From positions 1 through 15,534 of the forward strand of contig JBHGBF010000174.1 of NCBI GenBank assembly GCA_041946865.1: a stretch of DNA of 15,534 bases. Reading direction: 5' to 3'. Shown piece by piece: positions 1 through 6,673 of the stretch (positions are counted from its first letter, which is position 1; each line of letters starts with the position of its first letter). A model generated the notes under the pieces. That model ran no database searches. It saw nothing but the letters and a program-made list of their open reading frames with translations, and was not told the origin of the DNA. Source of the DNA: RPQK01 sp041946865 (GTDB lineage: Bacteria > Acidobacteriota > UBA6911 > RPQK01). Made by a program: the position numbers and the translations under genes.

Positions 1-101
1 ATCCGGGTGCGCAAGGGGCAGGATGAACTCCAAAAGCGCCTGCCGCTTCGCTCGCAGAAGACTGAGCGGTTACCCGACGCCAGCTCCATTGTCGCAAGCA
101 G

Positions 102-333
102 AATAAGGTCTTTGAGGATATTGCCGCTTATCGAACCTGGGTGTTCACATTCTCCGGTGACAGACCTGCTGAAGCGATGCCCGGGGAGTTTCTCCCGGCT
201 TCTGGACGTCGAAATGGGGTTCGATCCAAATAACGTTGTGGTCGCCTATGTCATGGCGCCACCGGGGGCGACCAAGCCGGCTCTCTTCTTTGACCAGGTC
301 ATGGAGCGCGTCCGTGAGATCCCGGGAGTCGAG
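102..333 (+). pseudogene. Remnant of an ADOP-type (MacB/FtsX-like) ABC transporter permease
   Basis: Two short stretches in different frames match the acidobacterial ADOP permease family, which carries a MacB-like periplasmic core domain. From 102 one frame reads NKVFEDIAAYRTWVFTFSGD, typical of the start of the periplasmic domain. From about 157 to 333 another frame reads through RLLDVEMGFDPNNVVV and ends in FFDQVMERVREIPGVE, which belongs several hundred residues further on in an intact protein of about 800 residues. The intervening domain is therefore deleted, and no membrane segments remain. After 333 the similarity drops away, perhaps into a third frame. This is seen in the sequence and compared with family patterns from memory. 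The product would not be functional. Such paralogues are abundant in Acidobacteriota, which is one reason for the suggested host. Confidence 0.7.
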
Positions 334-484
334 ACCCCCCGGAGGCATCACGCCGATCACGCACAATTTTACTGCCAACCGGCTGCGACGCAATTGGATT
401 CATCCACGCTTCCTGCATCCTCACGCTGGTAACCCACGACCGCAGGTTTGGGGCCTGTGACCTGCCTGTCTTGTGGACCTGCAT
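334..484. other. Short gap with no recognisable gene
   Basis: The stretch lies between the permease remnant and the stop codon of the minus-strand SUMF1 gene. I see no credible start, ribosome binding site or terminator with a T run. It may contain further decayed permease sequence in a shifted frame (a reading with GGITPITHNF near 340-380), but this is weak. Confidence 0.4.
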
Positions 485-2485
485 CTAAACCGCGCAGCGG
501 AATCCGACCGTGGCAAAGCGGTCGGATTCCGGCGAGGATAAGAGTAACTTGGCGCTGAAGCTCGAAGGTTGGGGACCGCCGTCGAAGTACCAGTCTGAGC
601 CTTGCGCGCGGAAATAAGATCCGCCGCCTCGAAGCACTGAGAAGCGAGTACGCCCATCGCTTCGCTCGCTTTCCGTCCATTCCCAGGTGTTTCCGCACAT
701 GTCACAACAGCCGAAAGGGGATCGCCCGCCAAGGAACGCCTTCACCGGCGTTGTGCCTCCGGAGGCGCCGCCATTGCACAACCGGGGATCCATTTCGTCC
801 CCCCAAGGGTAACGAAGAGCCTTCGGTCCGGCTGCCGCATACTGCCACTCTTCTTCGGTAGGAAGCCGCTTTCCGGCCCACTCGGCGTACGCGCGAGCGT
901 CGTCCAGGTTGACGTAAACCACCGGATGATCCGGCAATCCATCGGGAGGACGGCCATTAACCCAGTGCTTGAGGAAATTGCCCGCATGCTCCGGCCGGTA
1001 GTGACTGCGTTCGAGGAATTCGAGATACTGCGCGTTGGTCACCGGCGTTTTGTCAATCCAATACCGCCGAAGCGAGTACCCCCCCAGTCTTCGCACGGCG
1101 AGGCTCCGAAAGCGCAGCGTTTCAAAACAGAGCCGAAAGCGCAGCGTTTTTTTGCGGACCGTCAGCGGACGGGAAGCGCGTCGGGTGCGAACCGGAACCA
1201 AGATCGATATTTCGACCATGTCGTCGAGCGCTTGAGCCTTAGCATTCTTTGATCCGACGCCAATCGGCCTGGTCACACGCGCAGGGAACGTCGTGTGAGG
1301 ACTGGCTTGGGCATTAATGGCCGCCTGGTCTTGGAGGAATTCCCGCAGTCCGGCTTCCGCCTGTGGCGCCTCGACCGAGAGAAAGCACCCGATCCCACGC
1401 GGCCGCAGTCCGCAGCTCAGGGCGACCGAGGCGCCAACCGCTCGCCTGTCTGCTTCGCGACCGGCAATCAGGTCGAAGTATTGGGCTCCGGGGCGGTCGG
1501 ACACAGTCAGAACCGTCCCGCTTCTCTCCTCCTCGGAACGGTTCACCACGGTCCAGATTCGCACTCCTTCCCCTTCCCAGAGGCTTGCGTAGATGTCCGG
1601 CATCTCGATCGGGACAAGGGGGGTCCAGCCTTCCCCGGAGAAGACGCGCGCGTAACGGCGCTGGATGGGGAGCATGGACCGCAGAACCGACGAGTCGCGG
1701 TCATTCCAGCCGACCCAGCTTCCGAACACGTTCTCCCAGATCATGATCCCGCTGCCATTCATCCACGCAGTGTGCAATTCACCGGTGTGGTCCCGGTCCC
1801 ACCGGTGAGTTTGATGCTGCATGTGTCTGCGCTCGAGCCATTTGTTGCGGAGAATGCCCGGGACGCGGGAATCCGTGAAGTATTGCGCCCAAGACATGTG
1901 ATGGTCGTGGAGATTCTCGAGAGGCAGATCCAGTTCACTTTCCAGCACCACTCCGCGGCGTGCCGCGTCGAGCTTGCCGCGGAACTCGCTCGCGCCTTTG
2001 TGCATGGTGTCCAGGAAGATTCCGTCCACGCCGGTGGCCTGGACGAGGGCGACGAGGCTGTCCACATCCGTGGCTGACTCCCGGCGAGTGCCGGTGTCCC
2101 AGGGGTTGTAATCGATGTAGACCCGCACGCCGCGTGACTGGAAATCGTTTGCCAGCTTCCTCACTCCCGAAATACCCCCGGGCAGATCGCGGTAATGATC
2201 GAACTGGTTGCGGTCATCCAGCCCGATGCGGGGGTACGCGTGCCAGAGCACCACGGAGTCGTAGCCGCCGAACCGGCGACGTCCGTCTTCCACCCATTCA
2301 GAGACCAGATATTTGTGCTTTTCCCGACTGTAGAAGGCCTCGTCGCAGGGCATGAGGAAACAGCACGCAAACGAAGACGGGACCCAATCAAAGTCAGGGC
2401 GGACATACAACGACCGATCGTATTTGATGCGCTGCCGGACCTCGGTTCGCCATTGGGTCAGAGCTTGCCGGTACTCAGGCCACAA
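485..2485 (-). CDS. Glycosidase-like domain fused to a SUMF1/FGE-fold domain (EgtB/PvdO superfamily)
   Basis: Numbering follows the TTG at 2485 (666 residues). Residues 1-370 look like a TIM-barrel glycosidase or alpha-galactosidase-like domain: SVVLWHAYP at 78-84, VRVYIDYNPWD at 120-130, and GVDGIFLDT at 152-160 with a candidate catalytic Asp159. Residues 420-666 form a formylglycine-generating-enzyme-sulfatase fold domain: DKTPVTNAQYLEFL, AEWAGKRLPTEEEWQYAA, YPWGDE, DMCGNTWEWTE, and the terminal VGFRCA. The paired C-terminal cysteines that bind copper in true FGE (S-Y-x-C-H...C-x-R type) are absent; the corresponding segment reads SYFRAQGSDWYF. Sulfatase activation is therefore unlikely, and a binding or other role is an inference. 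The frame stays open upstream of 2485 but has no ATG. The Tat signal is in another frame (separate entry), so 2485 is probably not the native start. A 27-bp duplication lies near the SUMF1 boundary. Confidence 0.75.
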   Translation of the reverse strand: MWPEYRQALTQWRTEVRQRIKYDRSLYVRPDFDWVPSSFACCFLMPCDEAFYSREKHKYLVSEWVEDGRRRFGGYDSVVLWHAYPRIGLDDRNQFDHYRDLPGGISGVRKLANDFQSRGVRVYIDYNPWDTGTRRESATDVDSLVALVQATGVDGIFLDTMHKGASEFRGKLDAARRGVVLESELDLPLENLHDHHMSWAQYFTDSRVPGILRNKWLERRHMQHQTHRWDRDHTGELHTAWMNGSGIMIWENVFGSWVGWNDRDSSVLRSMLPIQRRYARVFSGEGWTPLVPIEMPDIYASLWEGEGVRIWTVVNRSEEERSGTVLTVSDRPGAQYFDLIAGREADRRAVGASVALSCGLRPRGIGCFLSVEAPQAEAGLREFLQDQAAINAQASPHTTFPARVTRPIGVGSKNAKAQALDDMVEISILVPVRTRRASRPLTVRKKTLRFRLCFETLRFRSLAVRRLGGYSLRRYWIDKTPVTNAQYLEFLERSHYRPEHAGNFLKHWVNGRPPDGLPDHPVVYVNLDDARAYAEWAGKRLPTEEEWQYAAAGPKALRYPWGDEMDPRLCNGGASGGTTPVKAFLGGRSPFGCCDMCGNTWEWTESERSDGRTRFSVLRGGGSYFRAQGSDWYFDGGPQPSSFSAKLLLSSPESDRFATVGFRCAV
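1106..1149. repeat. 17-bp direct repeat, period 27 bp, inside the SUMF1 fusion gene
   Basis: CCGAAAGCGCAGCGTTT occurs at 1106-1122 and again at 1133-1149. The 27-bp period keeps the reading frame and encodes two successive units, TLRFRLCFE and TLRFRSLAV (residues 447-464). It lies just before the conserved part of the SUMF1 domain, where relatives usually have a linker and the first beta strands. Confidence 0.85.
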
Positions 2486-2616
2486 GCGTGGATCATCCGG
2501 CGCGGGTATGATCGGAAGAGAGGGCAGTCGGGACCCGGCAAGCCGGTTTGGCTCATAGCGAGCCGACAGCCCAGCCCAGCCCCGAGGGCGGTGCCGATGA
2601 AGTCTCTGCGTCGCAT
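2458..2616 (-). pseudogene. Tat signal peptide start of the SUMF1 fusion gene, separated from it by a frameshift
   Basis: An ATG at 2616 opens a 52-codon frame whose first residues are MRRRDFIGTALGAGLGCRLA, a clear twin-arginine (RRxFI) signal with a hydrophobic core. The frame stops at 2458-2460 inside the downstream gene. In the adjoining frame the sequence ARYEPNRLAGSRLPSLPIIP leads directly into the glycosidase domain. A single-base change near 2545-2560 would fuse them into one exported protein. I see both readings directly; joining them is an inference. The mature protein would then be periplasmic or extracellular, as fits a sugar-acting enzyme. Confidence 0.65.
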
Positions 2617-2631
2617 AATGATCCAGTTATA

Positions 2632-2722
2632 AGCCATCAGCTATCAGCCGTCAGCTGTTAACTATCGCCGGTTGACTGCGAGCTCGTCAAGCTCCCGGTT
2701 CCGGCTTTCAGCTGACAGCTGC
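2632..2722. repeat. Degenerate AGCTGTCAG/CAGCTATCAG repeat cluster with inverted copies
   Basis: Left of centre the sequence carries tandem near-copies (AGCCATCAG, CTATCAGCC, GTCAGCTGTT at 2632-2660). On the right GGCTTTCAGCTGACAGCTG (2703-2721) reads the same motif on the other strand. It sits immediately upstream of the Tat-protein start codon. Short repeats of this kind are common in intergenic regions of metagenome genomes; no function can be read from it. Confidence 0.5.
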
Positions 2723-2877
2723 CCCCCTTCAAGGCGGAAGAGTAGAGCGCTGACCTCCGGCGACGGCGCCTTCATACTCTATTCTCAGTACGAGAAACGA
2801 AGCTCGGACATTTTCCTCGTCGAGGGCTTCCGCTAGAGCCGGGGGACATTTCATGGTCGATCAACCCGCAAACGTAG

Positions 2878-2926
2878 GGTGGGTTTCGAATCCGCACCCG
2901 CTTTGGGCGGCGAATTGAAACCCACC
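2878..2926. repeat. Long imperfect inverted repeat with perfect 10-bp arms
   Basis: GGTGGGTTTC at 2878-2887 is repeated inverted as GAAACCCACC at 2917-2926. Inside the arms the match continues imperfectly (CGAATCCGC against the complement of GCGGCGAATT, with a two-base slip). The whole can fold as a long hairpin in RNA or single-stranded DNA. There is no trailing T run, so it is not a normal terminator; a REP-like or MITE-like relic is possible. Confidence 0.6.
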
Positions 2927-2990
2927 GGGATTGCGCGTTTACCACACAGGGCGTCTACCCCCCGTTGGAATCGAGCAATACATCACTTTC

Positions 2991-3025
2991 GAGGCCCCTT
3001 GGGGCCTCTTACGCCTTCGGCGTAA
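2991..3025. repeat. Two adjacent perfect hairpins ahead of a small secreted-protein ORF
   Basis: GAGGCCCCTTGGGGCCTC (2991-3008) is a perfect 18-bp palindrome. It abuts TTACGCC-TTC-GGCGTAA (3009-3025), a 7-bp stem with a 3-base loop. Neither is followed by a T run. They lie about 45 bp before the ATG at 3069 and could shape the leader of that gene, or terminate transcription weakly. Confidence 0.6.
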
Positions 3026-3068
3026 AGAACGTTCACACATCTGTTTATTTTCGCCAAAGTCCAGACAG

Positions 3069-3308
3069 ATGTTTTCATCTGCGAAAGTGGTCATTCTCGT
3101 CGTCTTGATGGCCCTTCAGTCGCTTTCGGTCCCGGCTCAAATGCGCCCCCGCGACGGACCCGGAATCGGCCGGCCGGGACATCCGAGAGACCCGAGGACC
3201 GAGGAGTTCATCAGGAAGGCTTTGCAGGGGCAGAGGGAACAGGAGTTGGTCAGAAAAGCGCAGCTTGTTGCGGCCGGCCCCATGTCGAAATCTACCAGGA
3301 CGGATTAG
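3069..3308 (+). pseudogene. Secreted-protein N-terminus, probably the 5' part of the peptidase gene beyond the IS200 remnant
   Basis: The ATG at 3069 gives 79 residues. Residues 1-24 form a signal peptide: SAK basic region, hydrophobic VVILVVLMAL, then SVPAQ as a cleavage region. A Pro/Arg/Gly-rich stretch follows (MRPRDGPGIG...) and then a charged helix (RTEEFIRKALQGQREQELVRK). The frame ends at 3308, just where the IS200 left end begins. The metallopeptidase fragment starting near 3783 lacks an N-terminus and a signal, so the simplest reading is one secreted peptidase gene split by the insertion, with some coding sequence lost. The start is placed at this ATG because it opens the signal peptide. 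ACATCTGT (3037-3044) pairs perfectly with ACAGATGT (3065-3072), so the start codon could be held in a hairpin. Confidence 0.5.
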
Positions 3309-3371
3309 CCCCAAAAGGGAAACCCCCCGGCTCTGCCGGGGAGACAGTAGAAGTTTGACAAGTCCTGGAGT

Positions 3372-3429
3372 CCATCGTAGAAACTCCCTACGTGAGCCGC
3401 CAAGCGCACGAAAGGGAGTTTTGCGATGG
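3372..3429 (+). promoter_or_regulatory. IS200 leader stem-loop covering the tnpA start codon
   Basis: CCATCGTAGAAACTCCC (3372-3388) pairs with GGGAGTTTTGCGATGG (3414-3429), leaving only a small internal irregularity. The right arm contains the transposase ATG at 3426-3428. In characterised IS200 elements a leader hairpin of this sort hides the ribosome binding region and keeps transposase expression very low. The pairing is seen here; its role is taken from that family knowledge. Confidence 0.75.
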
Positions 3430-3782
3430 ACGATGCAGAAAGCCTAAGTCATACACAATAGGAGTGCAAGTATCACGTTGTCTTCATACCGAAATGTCGA
3501 AGGAAGACGTTGTACGCTGAGTTGCGGCGGCACCTTGGAGAGGTGTTTCGGAAGCTGGCAGAGCAGAAGGAAAGCCGGATTGAGGAAGGGCACCTGCAAC
3601 CCGACCATGTTCACATGTTGATCGCGATCCCACCCAAGTACGCGGTATCGCAGGTGATTGGGTTTATCAAGGGAAAGAGTGCGATCCATTTGGGTCGGGT
3701 GTATGGAGAGCGGAAGAGGAATTTCGTGGGGCAGCATTTCTGGGCACGCGGATTCTTCGTATCGACGGTAGGCCGAGATGAG
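3426..3782 (+). pseudogene. tnpA: IS200-family Y1 transposase TnpA, nonsense-disrupted and 3'-truncated
   Basis: From the ATG at 3426 the frame reads MDDAESLSHTQ and then TAG at 3459-3461. It resumes with ECKYHVVFIPKCRRKT and continues in frame through LYAELRRHLGEVFRKLAEQK, a DHVHM segment holding the HUH motif, and FIKGKSAIHL to VSTVGRDE. Relatives have SHTKWECKYH here, so the stop is most simply a Trp TGG to TAG change. After GRDE (3782) the family continues with the I-R-x-Y-I-R-x-Q helix carrying the nucleophilic tyrosine; this is absent and replaced by unrelated codons. Both lesions predict an inactive enzyme. Confidence 0.85.
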
Positions 3783-4240
3783 CCAGGATCCGAAGGGCAT
3801 CGTTTTCCTGAACCCGAGAGTCTACGCCGGCGCAATGGCGGGAACTGACGCCACCTTCATCCACGAAATGGCCCATCTGCTTACGTGGAAGTATTACAGC
3901 CACACGTTAAGGGAGGGGATCGCGAATTACCTTGCGCAACGGATCCGACCGGGCGCCGGCAGCGGGCCCCAACCCGGCAGGCTACGACTGGTCCGTGAAG
4001 GTCCCAAGCGTCATAGCCAGTTATCTGGGAACCACCAAGGAGCCGCCGCGAAGGATGACGGCCGACCCGGCAAGCCGGCCCGTCTACTATTACGCGTGTT
4101 ATCGGTTCGTGAAGTACCTGGTCGAAGCAGCGGGCATGGAAGTCTTCATGAAGCTGTACGAGTCGCGGAAGCCCGAAGACGAGTTCCCCAAGCTCTATGG
4201 GGCAACCCGCAAGGAACTGATCGCGGCGGCGGGGAGGTAG
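3778..4240 (+). pseudogene. C-terminal part of a secreted HEXXH (gluzincin-like) metallopeptidase, frameshifted
   Basis: In the first frame (from 3778) residues 7-60 read GIVFLNPRVYAGAMAGTDAT, then FIHEMAHLLTW with zinc ligands His29 and His33 and catalytic Glu30, then LREGIANYLAQ, whose Glu46 fits the third zinc ligand of gluzincins (peptidase-MA type). Near 3955-3965 homology shifts frame by one base into AAGPNPAGYDWSVKVPSV, continuing through YYYACYRFVKYLVEAAG and LYGATRKELIAAAGR to the stop at 4238-4240. The N-terminal part was replaced by the IS200 remnant, although the signal-peptide ORF at 3069 may be its original beginning. The ATG at 3778 straddles the IS junction, so it is not a native start. 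Substrate unknown. Confidence 0.7.
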
Positions 4241-4343
4241 CGCGTGTCGGACTATACGGTGGACCAGAATCTTCGCGCGGCTGGCCGGTTCTGCGAGTCC
4301 CAATCCTGCACTTGCCCGCCGGGTTCGATCAGCCGACGTCAAT

Positions 4344-4836
4344 AATGAACCAGATCAAGAATGGGAGTGCCGCGATAATCTTCTCACCTGGAGACGCTCT
4401 GCTAGACCTTTTCCCCGAAGAACTGGCTCAGGTCCAGGCGTTCACCGGGGAGTTTGCCGACCTTGCCCCTTCTGTGGGCGAACCGCTCGCGGCCGGGTTG
4501 GAAGTGACAGACCTGAAATGGTGGGCACGGCCAGGTGATGAAAGGGTGTTTGTCCTGAACCGCGCTTACCGAGTCCTTCCCGGCGCCGGCCGCCGGGTCC
4601 TGGTTCGGTTTATTCCGGCTCACGGCTACCCTCTCGAAGGAAAGCTCTGGGACATCGTGCTGACCGCACTCGTAGAAATCACTATCGGCCGTGGTCGCCT
4701 TTGGATCTGCGGCTTAGACCTGGAGAGATCCGTGGAGATCGATCCCGCCGCCCGGCGCTTCGCTGTCAATCTGATCCGCGCGGCCAGCCCCGAATTCTCC
4801 CCGGTCAAGGTGAAGCAACCTGAAAGTGAGCAGTAA
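4344..4836 (+). pseudogene. C-terminal fragment of a GH2-type glycoside hydrolase
   Basis: The frame from about 4344 encodes roughly 163 residues resembling the extreme C-terminus of large acidobacterial and verrucomicrobial GH2-like enzymes: AIIFSPGDALLDLFPEEL, a Trp-rich strand WWARPGDERVFVLNR, and the ending GRGRLWICGLDL...DPAARRFAVNLIRAA. No TIM barrel or catalytic residues are present, so most of a protein of about 900 residues is missing. The frame is also open upstream of 4344, but that sequence is antisense-like read-through of the peptidase region. It overlaps the next gene by 11 bp, suggesting the two were once an operon. The family call rests on remembered C-terminal patterns. Confidence 0.5.
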
Positions 4837-5893
4837 GATCATGCGAAAGGAACAGTGGTCGATCTTCAAAAGTGTCGCCAAGAAGCGTCCTCAACACGAG
4901 GTGACTGTCGCCCTTATCATCGACAGTCCCTGGATGCCCGGTTACCTTGGGTTGAGCCATCACGATTACTACTTCGACCCCGAGACATGGTTCGCGGCCA
5001 ACCTTCGGATTGTCAAGGAATTCCGTGACTTGATCGTGTTCCCCTCCTGGTGGGTGGAGTTCGGTATGGCGATCGAGCCTTCATCCATTGGAGGAAGGAT
5101 TCACTTCTGGTCTGATCGGCCGCCGAGCCAGTCGCCCCTGCTCAGTCGCTTGGAAGATCACTCGAGGCTGGAACCTGTGAACCCCTTCACGGACGGACTG
5201 ATGCCGATGGCGCTGCACCGCTACCGATCGATGAAAGCCCGAGTCTTCGATGCCGGTTACACCATTCCCGTTGTCGCAGCCCGCGGGCCCCTCTGTACCG
5301 CTGCATTCCTCCGCGGTGTGACCGAGCTGATGATGGATCTCGTAGAGAATCCTGAAGAGGTCCACCACCTGTTGGAGTTTACGACGGAAGTAACGATCAG
5401 CTGGCTGAAAGCCCAAGCCGAAACTATCGGGGAGACGGTCGAAGGCATTTTGGTTCTGGACGATATCGTCGGGTTCCTTTCCCCCGCTCATTACCGGCAA
5501 TTCGCCGATCCATACCTCAAACGCGTCTGCGACAGTTTCCCTCCCGACTGGGTCAAGGTCTATCATAACGATGCCAATGTCGGCGCCTTCCTCGCCGATC
5601 TCGACAAAACCGGTTTCGATGTTTTGAACTGGGGAAAAATGCTTGACGTGACGGCAGCTTACAGTCACCTTGGCGACTGTCCGAAACTCACCCTCATGGG
5701 AAACGTGAGTCCCCTGGAGCTGGGAGTGAACGGGACCCCGGACGAGGTGCGAAAAGCCGCCGCCGACATACTGAGCAGGAGTCGAGGACGACCGCACATT
5801 CTTTCACTCGGCGGAGGGGTTAGTCCCGGAATGCCGAAGGCAAACATTCTCGCTCTTCTGGACGCTGCCCGCGAATTCAACGCGAAGGCGTGA
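4826..5893 (+). CDS. Uroporphyrinogen decarboxylase family protein (COG0407, MtaA/CmuA-like)
   Basis: An intact 355-residue protein, the usual length for the URO-D TIM-barrel family. Visible family features are GILVLDDIVGFLSPAHYRQF (208-227), VKVYHNDANVGAFL (243-256), TGFDVLNWGKMLDV (262-275), LMGNVSPLELGVNGTPDEV (290-308), and the C-terminal ILSLGGGVSPGMPKANILAL. The N-terminal arginine motif of true HemE is absent, so this is not a heme-pathway HemE. The H-x-C zinc motif of the corrinoid methyltransferases MtaA/MtbA reads H-N-D (His247-Asp249), so classical methyl transfer to coenzyme M is unlikely too. Members of this group often neighbour sugar-degradation genes, and here it overlaps a GH tail by 11 bp. 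The GTG at 4826 is used for this reason; an ATG at 4841 is an alternative start, and neither has a strong Shine-Dalgarno. Substrate unknown. Confidence 0.85.
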   Translation: MSSKIMRKEQWSIFKSVAKKRPQHEVTVALIIDSPWMPGYLGLSHHDYYFDPETWFAANLRIVKEFRDLIVFPSWWVEFGMAIEPSSIGGRIHFWSDRPPSQSPLLSRLEDHSRLEPVNPFTDGLMPMALHRYRSMKARVFDAGYTIPVVAARGPLCTAAFLRGVTELMMDLVENPEEVHHLLEFTTEVTISWLKAQAETIGETVEGILVLDDIVGFLSPAHYRQFADPYLKRVCDSFPPDWVKVYHNDANVGAFLADLDKTGFDVLNWGKMLDVTAAYSHLGDCPKLTLMGNVSPLELGVNGTPDEVRKAAADILSRSRGRPHILSLGGGVSPGMPKANILALLDAAREFNAKA

Positions 5894-5934
5894 AGCTGGG
5901 CGGGCTTGTTGTGGGGCCGGCGCCAAGAGGTTGG

Positions 5935-6291
5935 TTATGGCTCTTTCGGCCGATGAGCGAGCGCTCTTAGGATGGTGTTCAAGACCTCGTCGAGTTGCTT
6001 TCCCAGGTCTTCGGCGAGAAAGCGGAGCACCACGTAACCGTTCTCCTGCAGTAGATAGTCTTTTCGTCGGTCGCTTCGATAAGCTTCCGCACTCGCCAGA
6101 TGTTGTGCGCCATCCAGTTCCAACACGATCGCTGTCTCCGGACACAAAAAGTCCACTTCCATCGTGCTGTGGCCAGCGAATGGGATGGGCAGTTCTCCGT
6201 TCAAACGAAATCGTCCAGCAGTGGCCGGGAGAGTCTCCAGGCGACGATACGTTCCCCTGTTCCCGCGCCGCCTTTTGGAGGGGCAGCGCAA
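5935..6291 (-). pseudogene. DUF559 endonuclease-like protein, N-terminally truncated
   Basis: The frame encodes the DUF559 core, a Vsr/PD-(D/E)xK-like fold: FRLNGELPIPFAGHSTMEVD, then FLCPETAIVLELDGAQHL with the Glu and Asp of the putative active site, YRSDRRKDYLLQENGYVVLRF, and a C-terminal helix (LDEVLNTILRALAH). About 118 residues remain. A TGA lies immediately upstream of the TTG at 6291, and the first ~25 residues are not family-like, so the N-terminal portion is missing or shifted. No ribosome binding site supports this start. The gene converges on the UroD-family gene with 41 bp between. DUF559 proteins are widespread and of uncertain role; some are linked to restriction or repair. Confidence 0.65.
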
Positions 6292-6460
6292 TCAAGTTCC
6301 CGAATCCTCCTTGCGGCAGAGTGTCCTGGACCGGAGCGCGAACGCTCGAGAGCAGCCAGGACTTTCTTCAAACGACACGTTTCGAGGAAAGCGTTCATTC
6401 GCCACTATCCCCGCACGGCAATCGCACCCTAAACTGGTCGAAGCCGTGACAGGGTGCTAG
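6292..6460. other. Gap between the DUF559 remnant and the small ORF; nothing recognised
   Basis: Short open frames occur on both strands, but none shows family patterns or a convincing start. It may hold decayed upstream sequence of the DUF559 gene. Confidence 0.35.
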
Positions 6461-6658
6461 ACTGGGCGCAAGGGCGGATCGAAATCGAAGCAACCTCAGC
6501 CCTCGTCCAAGGAGGGCAAGATTCGTGACTCCGAGATTGAGAAGTTAGTTCGGGAGCGAGGCACATCGCGCGAGGCGGTGCATGACCTCATCAAGAAAGA
6601 CCGCGCGCCCTCGTTAGAGCGGTTCAGCGGAGTGACGAACCACACCAAACCGATGTGA
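6461..6658 (+). other. Small open frame without a start codon, upstream of the VOC gene
   Basis: After a TAG at 6458-6460 the frame is open for 65 codons to TGA at 6656-6658. It encodes a basic, Ser/Gln-rich start (KGGSKSKQPQPSSKEG) and a helical segment KIRDSEIEKLVRERGTSREA followed by VHDLIKKD. The arrangement resembles short stress-associated proteins of the DUF3606 kind, but the match is loose. No ATG, GTG or TTG stands at its beginning, so it is either a relic or begins at a non-standard codon. It ends 15 bp before the VOC gene and would be transcribed with it. Confidence 0.35.
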
Positions 6659-6673
6659 CAGGAGGAAAGCGCC

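Larger units (their letters stand above)
3310..3782 (+). mobile_element. Truncated IS200-type (IS200/IS605 family) insertion sequence
   Basis: The left end is recognisable by the subterminal hairpin CCCCGGC-TCT-GCCGGGG at 3325-3341, the usual shape of an IS200 left end. It is followed by the long untranslated leader and the tnpA reading frame. The exact outer boundary is unsure, within about 3309-3320. The right end is missing: transposase homology stops at GRDE (3782) and peptidase sequence takes over. IS200 elements lack terminal inverted repeats and move by single-strand Y1 chemistry. This copy has lost one end, the catalytic tyrosine region and an intact reading frame, so it should be immobile. 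Confidence 0.8.

Noticed and set aside
1106..1149. CRISPR-like direct repeats
   Set aside because: Only two copies with a 10-bp gap, inside a coding region and in frame; no array and no cas genes.
1295..2077. 260-codon plus-strand open frame
   Set aside because: It lies fully antisense to the glycosidase-SUMF1 gene, whose minus-strand reading has clear domain motifs. The plus reading has no family pattern or ribosome binding site.
3778..4836. A single 352-residue protein across the peptidase and GH tail
   Set aside because: The middle of this frame (about residues 62-185) is implausible and the homologous peptidase reading is in another frame. The long frame is a chance fusion.
5081..5797. 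238-codon minus-strand open frame
   Set aside because: It is complementary to the intact UroD-family gene and lacks family features.
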